A stretch of 64,000 nucleotides of DNA from positions 62,001-126,000 of the forward strand of contig SUVS01000002.1 of NCBI GenBank assembly GCA_015061885.1, written 5' to 3'. The notes beneath the pieces are model-generated. The model did not search any database and was not told the DNA's origin. It saw only the letters and a program-made list of their open reading frames with translations. Both the position numbers and the translations under genes were made by a program. This document shows positions 46,193 to 53,740 of the stretch, piece after piece (the stretch's first letter is position 1; each line of letters begins with the position of its first letter). Origin of the DNA: Lentisphaerota bacterium (GTDB taxonomy: Bacteria > Verrucomicrobiota > Lentisphaeria > Victivallales > Victivallaceae).

Positions 46193-46220
46193 AAACCGGT
46201 GCAGAATGTACCGGTTTTTT
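46193..46220 (+). terminator. Intrinsic terminator after pseudopilin
   Basis: AAACCGGT (46193-46200) pairs with ACCGGTTT (46210-46217), followed by a T-run, 22 bp after the stop codon at 46171. Confidence 0.85.
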
Positions 46221-46229
46221 TATGCCCCG

Positions 46230-46762
46230 CCGGATGGGAGCGTCAACCGGCTGTGGCGGGCAAAGCCCGCCTCCCAAACCCTCCCAAACCCTCCCATACC
46301 TTCCCATACTTTCCCATATCCATCGCGGCGGCACACAGGTGTTCGCCCTACAACACCATACCGTATGCCATATACACCGCCTACGCCCGCCTACGCAAAT
46401 GCTCCGGCGTGGCGAGCGGGCAATACGGTGTGTGGCGGCTTTTTTATGGGAGAGTATGGGAGAATATGGGAAAATATGAGAGAGTATGGGAGTCCTTGCC
46501 GCCTATGTTCGCCGCATAAGCCCGCCTCCGTTGCACTGCGGCGTGGCAAGCGGGCAGTATGGTGCGTGGGCGGCTGATGCCGCCAAATGCTGTTGGCTGG
46601 CTGCACGCCGGGTACTGCTTGCCGGGTAAGAGCGTCAACCGGCCGTCGGCGGGCAAAGCCCGCCTCCCAAACCTTCCCATACCCTCTCATACTTTCCCAT
46701 ATCTATCGCGGCGGCAGACAGGTGTCCGCCCTGCAACACCATACCGTATGCTTTATTTGCTT
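46230..46762. repeat. Complex modular intergenic repeat, copy 2 (inverted)
   Basis: No gene. Reverse-complement counterpart of 33491-33968. Hairpins GGCGGGCAAAGCCCGCC occur twice. C-rich arrays of 10-bp period (CCTCCCAAAC units at 46270-46319 and a second set at 46666-46704) flank a G-rich array at 46443-46493. The segment 46434-46498 matches the reverse complement of 33736-33800 with one mismatch, and 46565-46602 matches the complement of the region around 33645-33682. Frames of 90-140 codons on both strands are judged spurious. Confidence 0.8.
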
Positions 46763-46811
46763 ACTTCTGCTTGCTCAACAATAATTTTTTCGTTTTTTTC
46801 TTACTTTACCC

Positions 46812-46840
46812 TTGACAACTGCCGTTATATGTATTATAAT
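46812..46840 (+). promoter_or_regulatory. Perfect consensus sigma70-type promoter
   Basis: TTGACA at 46812-46817, exactly 17 bp, and TATAAT at 46835-46840, about 70 bp upstream of the pseudopilin ATG 46912. GGGAG precedes that ATG. Confidence 0.85.
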
Positions 46841-46911
46841 TAGAACAAGAGTAAAACTTGAAAATAGAACCAGGATAGAACTAATAAAAACCAATCCACG
46901 GGAGAAAAAAA

Positions 46912-47583
46912 ATGAAAAAACTCACCCCCTTCACCCTGATCGAACTTGCAGTTATAATCGCTGTGCTGGCGATTTTTGCCGCACTGCTTCTGCCGGCGAC
47001 TGCTGTTGTCAGCGAACAGGCCAAAACCACCGCCTGTCTGGGCAACCTTAAAGAACTCGGCAAAGCCGTGCAGACTTACGCTAAAACTTACAATGGCCAT
47101 ATCGAAGGGCTTACCGGTCAATCCGGTTACACCGGCGACAAAACCGGTCTGCCGTGGAGCAAAAATCTTTTTGATATACTCAAAGACCCCAAACTCTTCC
47201 TCTGTCCGGCAGATGCCACCAAAAATGACCGCCGCGGCAAACCTGCCAAATGTTCTTACGGCGTGGTCAAGATTTCACCGGCGATCTGGCCGGTTCCGCA
47301 CAAGAGCTTTACCATTGACCGTTTGCTCGACCCGGCTAAATTCATTCATATCATGGATTCGCAGAGTTCGTGGGGCAATATCGGTCATGCCAGCGGTTCG
47401 TGGCAGGTCATTCCCGGTCATCGCGGCGGCTATCTGGATAAAAGCCGCATCGGCATGTACGCCCCGCACGAAAACAAAACCGTTTCTGCCGCACTGCATT
47501 ACGACGGCAGTGTGAATACTTACACTTATCCAGAGGCGGTAAAAGATTTTCCGCCGGAACGCAAAGAAAAAGTTTTCTTCTGA
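46912..47583 (+). CDS. Pseudopilin-like protein
   Basis: A 223-aa protein with a short basic leader and a type IV pilin-like helix (FTLIELAVIIAVLAIFAALLLPA), less canonical than the other two pseudopilins (Ala-Val-Ile-Ile instead of Leu-Val-Val-Ile). The exported domain has GNLKELGKAVQTYAKTYNG and CPAD, with Cys39/Cys-type positions typical of the class. It ends with a H-x-DG motif (ALHYDGSVN). It shares a strong promoter with the downstream GH123-like gene, 18 bp later, and is probably its operon partner. Confidence 0.82.
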   Translation: MKKLTPFTLIELAVIIAVLAIFAALLLPATAVVSEQAKTTACLGNLKELGKAVQTYAKTYNGHIEGLTGQSGYTGDKTGLPWSKNLFDILKDPKLFLCPADATKNDRRGKPAKCSYGVVKISPAIWPVPHKSFTIDRLLDPAKFIHIMDSQSSWGNIGHASGSWQVIPGHRGGYLDKSRIGMYAPHENKTVSAALHYDGSVNTYTYPEAVKDFPPERKEKVFF

Positions 47584-47601
47584 TAAAAAGTGCGGTTTAC
47601 A

Positions 47602-49839
47602 ATGAAAAAAGTATTACTTCTTTTGACGGCGGCATTCGCCGTCTGGACGGTCAGCGGAGCGGAAAACCTGATAAAAAACGGGGATTTTTCTGAAGTCGAT
47701 GCCAATGGCGTGCCGAAACACTGGAGCTTTTATCCCGCCAAAATGCCCGCCGGGGCAAGTGCGGTCGTTGACAGCACTTTTGCCACCAGCGGCGGTACTT
47801 CGGTGCGGTTTCAGAATACCGAACTCTGGCACTATACGCGTATAGATCAGGTGGTTAAAGTCAAACCCAACACCGATTACATTGCTTTTTTCAAGAGCAA
47901 GGGCGAAAATATCACCTCTCCCAACGGCGGTATGGTGCGTATGTATATCGGGCATAACGGCAATCTTGACCGGCCCACCAAACAATTCGGCCCGTTCTTT
48001 GATTATGTAAAACTTGGCCGACCGGAAAATTGGAGTTACAAGTGGAAAAAATACGAAAGCGGCGTTTTCAACAGCGGCAAAAATACCGCATTCGGTATTT
48101 GTCTTTTCCTGATGCGTGGCAAGGGTACTGCGTGGGTCGATGAAGTCGAACTCTACGAATACACCCCCGAATTACGCAAGGAGATCGAAGCCGGTCACGC
48201 CCGTACTCTGCTTAAACGCGATGTGGAAAAACTCAAAGCCAACGCCAAAGGCGATAAAGAGATGCTGAAAAAGATCAATGCCGCCGAACAGCGTCTGGGC
48301 AAATGGTATCCGGAAGTGCGTACCAACAAGCGTTCCGGTTTTCCGTTCTATAAGTTTCAGGAAGAGCTTTTTGCTCTCAATGCCGAAATATTGCAGCGTA
48401 ATCACCCCGGCAAAACCATGCTGCTTACGGCAGACAGTGATGCGATCAAACCCTACGATCATCTGCCCGCCAAAGTTAAGCCGTTTTCCGGCAAAGTTGA
48501 ACTCTCCGGCGTGGGCAACGATATAGAATCATTTGCGTTGAACTTTACCAACACAAGCAAAGATTTGAGCGTGGTCACGCTGGTCAGCGACAAAAAAATC
48601 AATCTGGAGATCCGCAAGACCACCGCAGTTGCTTCGGATTTGAACAAAGCCTTTGACGATGCCCTGATGCCGGTCGTGCTGACGCGGGATGGCAAATACC
48701 GTTTTGCGGTTCCCGGCGGCATGACGGTGCAGATCTACTGCACAGTATTTTTCCCGGAAAAAGCTGGCAAAACGCTTTCCACGCTCAAGTGGTCAACATT
48801 ACGCGATTCCGGTTCGGTGGATATTGTTCAGAATGTTATCAAAGCGGCATTTCCGGAGATCATGCCGATCTGGAGTTTTTCGTATCTCTACCGCAGTCGC
48901 GGCATCATGCACCGCCATGCTGATGCCACTGCCAAATTTCTCAAGCGTATGCACCAGAACGCCCACATGCTTTTCCATGTAACCGAGTTCCGCCCGGTCT
49001 TTGATGAAAACGGCAAAATTCAACCCGGAAAAATGCGTTGGGATGTGCTGGATAAAGACCGCAACGGCCTGATGCTCAAAGGCGGGATGCTGATAATCAA
49101 CTGCCTTTATTTCCACGAGCCGTATCTCTCCGTATTTCTGGGCAAAAACAAAGACGGCAGTTCGATCAAGCCGTTTTCGCCGGAGTGGGAAAGCCGTGCC
49201 GGTCAGTACATCAAAGCAACGGTCGAAGGCTTGAAAAAGCGGGGCGTGGGTTATGACCGGTTTGTCTTCTTCTTGCGTGATGAGCCGATGTCCAACGCAC
49301 TTCCGGGCATGGAAAAGATGGCTCACTTCATCCGCAAAGTCGATCCGCAGATCAAGATTTCCAACAACTCCAACAACCTTTTGAACCACAAAGAGATCAG
49401 GCGTCTTGCCGGTTTTCTGGATATTCAGGCTCCGCACATTGATTACCTGACGCCCGAAGTCATGCAGATATTGCACGATGCTAAAAACGAAGTCTGGACA
49501 TACTGGGTGCAGAACAAGAGTATTCCCGGCAGTCAGCTGCGTGATGTATTTATGAAGCTCAAAAAACAGAACATCCGGGCGTTCAGCTACTGGTGTGCCT
49601 ACGACCCCGGCGACATCTGGGATGCCGCCAAGCAGAGCTATTCAGTAATTTTCAGAAACGATGACGAGTGGTCGCCTTCCAAGCGTGCCGAAGGTATCCG
49701 CGAGGGGATCGAAGATTACACTCTTTTGAAGATGCTCGAAGATAAAGACCCCGCTTCCTACAAAGAAATAATCAACAGCATAACTCCGGAAAACCGTCCG
49801 GCAATGCGTAAAAAAATATTGGAAAAACTCAATCGTTGA
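47602..49839 (+). CDS. Secreted CBM + GH123/DUF4091-like protein
   Basis: About 745 aa with a signal peptide (MKKVLLLLTAAFAVWTVSGAEN). Residues about 25-190 look like a CBM4/9-type sandwich (LIKNGDFSEVDANGVPKHWSF, DYIAFFKSKGE, GTAWVDEVELYEY). The C-terminal half resembles GH123/DUF4091: FVFFLRDEPMSN carries the Asp-Glu pair expected of a neighbouring-group catalytic site, and WSPSKRAEGIREGIEDYTLLKML is the typical DUF4091 ending. GH123 enzymes act on N-acetylgalactosamine-containing glycans, but specificity here is not known. ATG 47602 is chosen over the GTG at 47590. Confidence 0.72.
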   Translation: MKKVLLLLTAAFAVWTVSGAENLIKNGDFSEVDANGVPKHWSFYPAKMPAGASAVVDSTFATSGGTSVRFQNTELWHYTRIDQVVKVKPNTDYIAFFKSKGENITSPNGGMVRMYIGHNGNLDRPTKQFGPFFDYVKLGRPENWSYKWKKYESGVFNSGKNTAFGICLFLMRGKGTAWVDEVELYEYTPELRKEIEAGHARTLLKRDVEKLKANAKGDKEMLKKINAAEQRLGKWYPEVRTNKRSGFPFYKFQEELFALNAEILQRNHPGKTMLLTADSDAIKPYDHLPAKVKPFSGKVELSGVGNDIESFALNFTNTSKDLSVVTLVSDKKINLEIRKTTAVASDLNKAFDDALMPVVLTRDGKYRFAVPGGMTVQIYCTVFFPEKAGKTLSTLKWSTLRDSGSVDIVQNVIKAAFPEIMPIWSFSYLYRSRGIMHRHADATAKFLKRMHQNAHMLFHVTEFRPVFDENGKIQPGKMRWDVLDKDRNGLMLKGGMLIINCLYFHEPYLSVFLGKNKDGSSIKPFSPEWESRAGQYIKATVEGLKKRGVGYDRFVFFLRDEPMSNALPGMEKMAHFIRKVDPQIKISNNSNNLLNHKEIRRLAGFLDIQAPHIDYLTPEVMQILHDAKNEVWTYWVQNKSIPGSQLRDVFMKLKKQNIRAFSYWCAYDPGDIWDAAKQSYSVIFRNDDEWSPSKRAEGIREGIEDYTLLKMLEDKDPASYKEIINSITPENRPAMRKKILEKLNR

Positions 49840-49855
49840 CCGGGGATCAGAACCT

Positions 49856-50983
49856 ATGGAAATAAAAATCACCCAAGACAGTTATCAGGCATTGCAGCAG
49901 GCGATCAACGAAGTTTCCGCCAATGGCGGCGGCAGAGTTTCTGTGGAGTGCAGTATAAATAATGCCCATACCATTTACCTCAAAAGCAATGTCGAACTGC
50001 ATATAGCACATAATGCAGTCATTACCGGTTCAGCCGATCACCGCGATTACGACGACTTTAATCCGCCGGAACTTTGCGGCATCAAGCCCGAAAAATACAA
50101 TCACACGCTGATTGCCGCCGTCAATGCCGGAAATATTGCCATAACCGGCAGCGGTACATTGGCGATCCCCGGTGCAAAGTTTTATGACGAAAGCACTTTC
50201 AACGGCAGGTTTTTTGCCAAACCGGCCACGCCGCGGCCGCGTATATTGCATCTGGTCGATTGCAGCGATGTGCTTTTGAGCGATACACTTTACAAAGACG
50301 CTCCGTGCTGGACGATTTGGCTCTCCGGCTGTAACCGCGTAACGCTAAAAGGTTTACGCGTTGAAGGCGATCAGCGGATGATAAATAACGACGGCATTGA
50401 TATTGACGGTTGCCGGGATGTTACCGTTTCCGACTGCCGGGTAAAGACTTGCGACGATTGTCTGATATTGCGTGCCATGCCGCGTGATAAAGAGGTGGTT
50501 TGCGAAAATGTGGTATTTACCAACTGTTTGCTCTCCAGTGCGTGTCAGGGTATCCGCATCGGCTGTCCCTCCGACGATATTATCCGCAACTGCCGTTTCA
50601 GCAATATGGTGCTGGATTGTCCCGGCAACGGCATAAATATCGACAACCCGGTGCGTTATCTGAAAGAGGGCTGTAACGGAAAACTGGATTTGAGCAACAT
50701 AACTTTTGCTCACATGACCATAAATTCCGGCTGGCTGCCGATACGGCTGGGCGTGGATGACGGAGTAAAACTGCGGAGCATACGCAATCTGGTCTTTGAC
50801 GATATAATAATGCAGTCAAGTTACCCCTGCGACTTCCACGGTTCGGCAGAAACCACCCCCGAAAACATCACTTTACGGAACATAAAATACATTCAGACCG
50901 CCCCCAACGAACGCGAAAGCAATTTCATAGTAAGAAAGTGCCGCCGCTTCCGGATGGAAAATGTAGAACTCGATACCATGTAA
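49856..50983 (+). CDS. Glycoside hydrolase family 28 (polygalacturonase-like)
   Basis: A 375-aa right-handed beta-helix protein. The GH28 catalytic Asp residues are in NNDGIDIDGC and KTCDDCLILRA, and GIRIGCPSDDIIRNCRF and LDCPGNGINI continue the repeated coil pattern. No signal peptide is seen, so the enzyme may act in the cytoplasm on imported oligosaccharides, or another export route exists. It follows the GH123-like gene by 16 bp and ends the cluster. Activity on galacturonate, rhamnogalacturonan or other polyuronides cannot be distinguished. Confidence 0.85.
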   Translation: MEIKITQDSYQALQQAINEVSANGGGRVSVECSINNAHTIYLKSNVELHIAHNAVITGSADHRDYDDFNPPELCGIKPEKYNHTLIAAVNAGNIAITGSGTLAIPGAKFYDESTFNGRFFAKPATPRPRILHLVDCSDVLLSDTLYKDAPCWTIWLSGCNRVTLKGLRVEGDQRMINNDGIDIDGCRDVTVSDCRVKTCDDCLILRAMPRDKEVVCENVVFTNCLLSSACQGIRIGCPSDDIIRNCRFSNMVLDCPGNGINIDNPVRYLKEGCNGKLDLSNITFAHMTINSGWLPIRLGVDDGVKLRSIRNLVFDDIIMQSSYPCDFHGSAETTPENITLRNIKYIQTAPNERESNFIVRKCRRFRMENVELDTM

Positions 50984-50989
50984 AACGCC

Positions 50990-51092
50990 ATACGGAATGG
51001 TGTCGTAAGGCGGACACCGGTGTGCTACCCCGCACACTACTGCCCGCTTGCCGTGCCGTAGTGCAACAAAGGCGGGCGAACCGGCAACAAGC
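50990..51092. repeat. Truncated copy of the modular intergenic repeat
   Basis: Contains GGAATGGTGTCGTAAGGCG, GACACCGGTGTGC and CTGCCCGCTTGCCGTGCCGTAG, diverged versions of modules A and B seen at 33.5 and 46.2 kb, without the G-tract arrays. Confidence 0.5.
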
Positions 51093-51100
51093 ACAAAAAA

Positions 51101-51126
51101 AATGACGGATCACTCCGTCATTTTTT
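51101..51126. terminator. Bidirectional intrinsic terminator between GH28 and thyX
   Basis: AATGACGGA (51101-51109), loop TCAC, TCCGTCATT (51114-51122), with T-run to 51126 and an A-run on the other side. It serves both convergent genes. A second small hairpin (GAGC/GCTC, 51146-51160) overlaps TTTTACGCTCAAAAA next to the thyX stop. Confidence 0.85.
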
Positions 51127-51165
51127 CGTCATTTATCCGTCACTTGAGCTTTTTACGCTCAAAAA

Positions 51166-51864
51166 TCACCAGGTCTGCCCCTGTTTTTCGTAATAAGCAG
51201 CCACATGCGGCACGATCGGTTTGATGAGCTTTTTGATGGCTTGGGCGTATTCGCGGATCTCCACCTGTGCGTGGTCGCTGTCGCGCAATTCCAGGAAGTG
51301 CAGCAGATTGGAAAGATCCACCGTTCCCCAGAAAGTTACCATCATGTTCTGCGGCAGGACCCCGCGGGCCTGTTCGCGGCAGACACCGCCCTCGAGCAGC
51401 TGATTGTAAAGAGCAAGGCTTGCTTCGTTATGTTTGCGGATGGCTTCCACCAGTTCGGGAGCTTTGAAATTTTCATCCACATAAGAAGCCTGCCGGTTGT
51501 TGGTGCTCTGCTTACGCAACTCTGTGGGGTTGAAACACTCCAGGTCGATTTCCGTATAACGCCGGGAGATCTCGTTGTAACTCCAGGTGCGGTGGCGGTG
51601 CCACTGGCCGCGGACAAAAAGCGGGCAATGGATGCTGAAGGTAAAGACCAGGTGTTCCAGCGGACTGGTGTGGCGGTTGGCGATCAGATACTCTAAAAGA
51701 GCTTCGTCGCGGGCGTCGATTTCGGTTTTGATCTTGCCGAAACTTACGCGGGCGGCGTTGACGATGGTAGCTTCGCTGCCGAGATGGTCGATCAGACCCA
51801 CCCAGCCCTGGCCGTCAAGAACTTTAACATGGTTTGCCGGCGGAACATTGAGATGCTGCTGCAT
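51166..51864 (-). CDS. thyX: Flavin-dependent thymidylate synthase
   Basis: About 232 aa with the ThyX signature RHRTWSYNEISRRYTE (RHRxxSxNxxSxRY) and upstream PLEHLVFTFSIHCPLFVRGQ. The C-terminal ELRDSDHAQVEIREYA holds FAD and dUMP contact residues. The enzyme methylates dUMP using methylene-tetrahydrofolate and NADPH. ATG 51864 is preferred over 51891 because AGGAAAGGG lies 9 bases upstream. Monocistronic. An inverted repeat overlies the putative promoter (51894-51915). Confidence 0.95.
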   Translation of the reverse strand: MQQHLNVPPANHVKVLDGQGWVGLIDHLGSEATIVNAARVSFGKIKTEIDARDEALLEYLIANRHTSPLEHLVFTFSIHCPLFVRGQWHRHRTWSYNEISRRYTEIDLECFNPTELRKQSTNNRQASYVDENFKAPELVEAIRKHNEASLALYNQLLEGGVCREQARGVLPQNMMVTFWGTVDLSNLLHFLELRDSDHAQVEIREYAQAIKKLIKPIVPHVAAYYEKQGQTW

Positions 51865-51893
51865 GGTGTAAAACCCTTTCCTTGTATTCATGT

Positions 51894-51915
51894 AAAATGA
51901 AACTCATTTTGTCAA
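51894..51915 (-). promoter_or_regulatory. Inverted repeat over a TTGACA box upstream of thyX
   Basis: AAAATGA (51894-51900) and TCATTTT (51904-51910) form a perfect inverted repeat with 3-bp spacing. Next to it TGTCAA (51910-51915) is TTGACA on the minus strand. A clear -10 is not found at 16-18 bp, so the assignment is tentative. Confidence 0.35.
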
Positions 51916-52030
51916 CAGCAAATTTAACACCACAGCATTGCAAAATCAAATAAAATTCACGAATAATCCCGCATAATATGAAAAAATATAAAAAAATTCA
52001 ATGTTTTTGCAAAAATTTTGCTGTGTAATA

Positions 52031-52059
52031 TTGCAAAAATCGCTTCCAAGTGCTATTTT
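52031..52059 (+). promoter_or_regulatory. Putative promoter for tpiA-secG
   Basis: TTGCAA at 52031-52036, a 17-bp spacer and TATTTT at 52054-52059; transcript leader about 100 nt. Confidence 0.5.
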
Positions 52060-52164
52060 GTAAAACACGGATTATTGTCGGGATGATTTTTCAATTCCGA
52101 AAAACCGTTGAAAACTGTGATTGCACAACCATTAAACATATATAATAAAAAAGGAGAAACAAAA

Positions 52165-52944
52165 ATGGCTCGTAAAGTTATCGTTGCCGGCAACTGGAAA
52201 ATGAACAAAACTGCTGCTGAAGGCGTTGCATTGGTAAATGCCCTCAAACCGCTGGTCGCTGATGTTTGCAGCTGCTGTGCCGAAATCGTCGTCTGCCCCA
52301 CCTTCACCACTCTTTCCGCCGTGGTTGAAGCCTGCAAAGGCAGCAATGTCAAAGTCGGTGCCCAGAACGTGCATTGGGCAGAATCCGGTGCTTTCACCGG
52401 CGAAATCTCCGCTGCTATGCTCAAAGAAGCCGGTGTTGAATATGTTATTCTCGGCCACAGCGAACGCCGCCAGTACTTCGGCGAAACCGACGCCACGGTC
52501 AACAGCCGCCTGAAGGCCGCCATCGCCGCCGGACTGAAACCCATCGTCTGCATCGGCGAAACTCTGGAAGAACGCGAAGGCAACAAGACCGAAGCCGTGT
52601 TGGGCAAACAGCTTGAAGATGGTTTGAAAGACCTCGATGCCGCCACCGTTGGTGCATTGGTTCTGGCTTACGAACCGGTCTGGGCAATCGGTACCGGCAA
52701 GACCGCCACTCCCGAAATGGCACAGGAAACCCACGCCTTCATCCGTAACAAGATCGCTGATCTGTTCGGCAAAGAAGCCGCTGAAAATATCCGTATTCAG
52801 TACGGCGGCAGCATGAAGCCGGAAAATGCCGAAGAACTCGTCCGTCAAGTTGACATCGACGGCGGTCTGATCGGCGGTGCCGCTCTCAAGGCCGACAGCT
52901 TTGCTGATCTGGTCAAGAATGCGATCAAGGGTGCCGGTTGCTGA
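52165..52944 (+). CDS. tpiA: Triosephosphate isomerase
   Basis: About 259 aa (beta/alpha)8 barrel. The N-terminal VAGNWKMNKT carries the substrate Lys, the electrophile His is in ILGHSERRQYFGE, the catalytic Glu in LAYEPVWAIGTGKTATPE (with flexible loop 6), and the phosphate loop is QYGGSMKPEN. It interconverts DHAP and glyceraldehyde 3-phosphate. AAGGAG (52151-52156) precedes ATG 52165, chosen over the extended frame from 52108. Codon use is strongly biased, as expected of a highly expressed gene. secG follows after 62 bp. Confidence 0.97.
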   Translation: MARKVIVAGNWKMNKTAAEGVALVNALKPLVADVCSCCAEIVVCPTFTTLSAVVEACKGSNVKVGAQNVHWAESGAFTGEISAAMLKEAGVEYVILGHSERRQYFGETDATVNSRLKAAIAAGLKPIVCIGETLEEREGNKTEAVLGKQLEDGLKDLDAATVGALVLAYEPVWAIGTGKTATPEMAQETHAFIRNKIADLFGKEAAENIRIQYGGSMKPENAEELVRQVDIDGGLIGGAALKADSFADLVKNAIKGAGC

Positions 52945-52964
52945 CGAAGTAAAGTCAAAAATAA

Positions 52965-52985
52965 GCCCCGCAACTGTTGCGGGGC
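52965..52985 (+). terminator. GC-rich hairpin between tpiA and secG
   Basis: GCCCCGCAA (52965-52973), loop CTG, TTGCGGGGC (52977-52985). There is no T-run, so it may act as an mRNA-stability hairpin or leaky stop rather than a full terminator. Confidence 0.5.
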
Positions 52986-53006
52986 GTAACCGAATGGGTA
53001 TTTCTC

Positions 53007-53381
53007 ATGGAAGTATTGATGACAATATTGTATGCACTGGTGATCGTAGTGGCATTGCTGTTGGCGATCCTGATTCTGATCCAGCCCTCCAAGTCCGGCG
53101 GTTTCGGTACTGTTTTCGGCGGGGTGGGCGAATCGGTTTTCGGAGCCCGTGCCGGCAGTCACCTCACCAAAGCTACGGTGGTGCTGACTGTGATTTTCTT
53201 TTTGCTGGCGTTGACTCTGGCATCGCTGATCGGTCACAGCCGCAGCGGTAAATCGCTGGTTGATGAAGTTGCCGACGAACCGGCAGTGCAGAAGGCAGTT
53301 CCCGTAGCGGCGGCAGACGCTAAAGCTGCGGCTCCGGCAAAAGCTCCGGAGAAAGCGGCAGAAAAGAAAACTGTCAAATAA
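53007..53381 (+). CDS. secG: Preprotein translocase subunit SecG
   Basis: About 124 aa. Two membrane segments (ILYALVIVVALLLAILILI and ATVVLTVIFFLLALTLASLI) surround the SecG cytoplasmic loop QPSKSGGFGTVFGGVGESVFGARAG, which is diagnostic. A charged Ala/Lys/Pro-rich C-terminal tail follows, common in PVC SecG. Start ATG 53007 is chosen because upstream residues are not membrane-like. tpiA-secG is a widely conserved gene order. It stabilises SecYEG for secretion of the many exported proteins in this window. Confidence 0.92.
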   Translation: MEVLMTILYALVIVVALLLAILILIQPSKSGGFGTVFGGVGESVFGARAGSHLTKATVVLTVIFFLLALTLASLIGHSRSGKSLVDEVADEPAVQKAVPVAAADAKAAAPAKAPEKAAEKKTVK

Positions 53382-53740
53382 AAAATCGTGAATAATTGTT
53401 TCAGGAGTTTCTTAACTGCTGAAAATTGTTCGTTCAGGGTAACGGAAAAACGGCAAAAAAATAGTTTTTTTGTCATTTTTCCGGGAAAAATCATATTTTA
53501 TTGCGGAATTTTGCTGATTTGACAGTAAAATGAGTTGCAATAATCGTAAAAAAGGAATATTGTAACCTTGTTCATTTCAGCTTTCATGAAAAATGGAAGC
53601 GAAAAGTCAGGTGCGGTGCAGGGGGTGAAACTGCGGCAGGTATGCCGGAACCCTGATGGATTAGGAAACAAACGCATACATGCCGGAAAGCTGTATGGCG
53701 ATAACAAAAAAGTGAATACGGGTAACAGAGCGCAGTAGAT
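53382..53740 (+). other. Long leader upstream of the pilus operon, possible structured RNA
   Basis: No gene. TTGACA at 53519-53524 with a weak TAATCG 16 bp later may be the promoter. From 53607 to 53656 a three-way junction can be drawn: TCAGG with CCTGA closing two hairpins, GCAG/CTGC (53618-53634) and CGGCA-GGTA-TGCCG (53634-53647). A further stem CATACA (53675-53680) with TGTATG (53692-53697) follows. AT-rich inverted sequences near 53455-53493 may terminate secG. No known riboswitch core was matched. Confidence 0.35.

Noticed and set aside
46152-46577. Frames of 90-141 codons in the second repeat block
   Set aside because: Same explanation as the first block; overlaps the terminator and end of the pseudopilin gene.
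53590-53740. Cyclic-di-GMP (GEMM) or cobalamin riboswitch before the pilus operon
   Set aside because: The conserved cores of these classes could not be found; only generic hairpins are visible.
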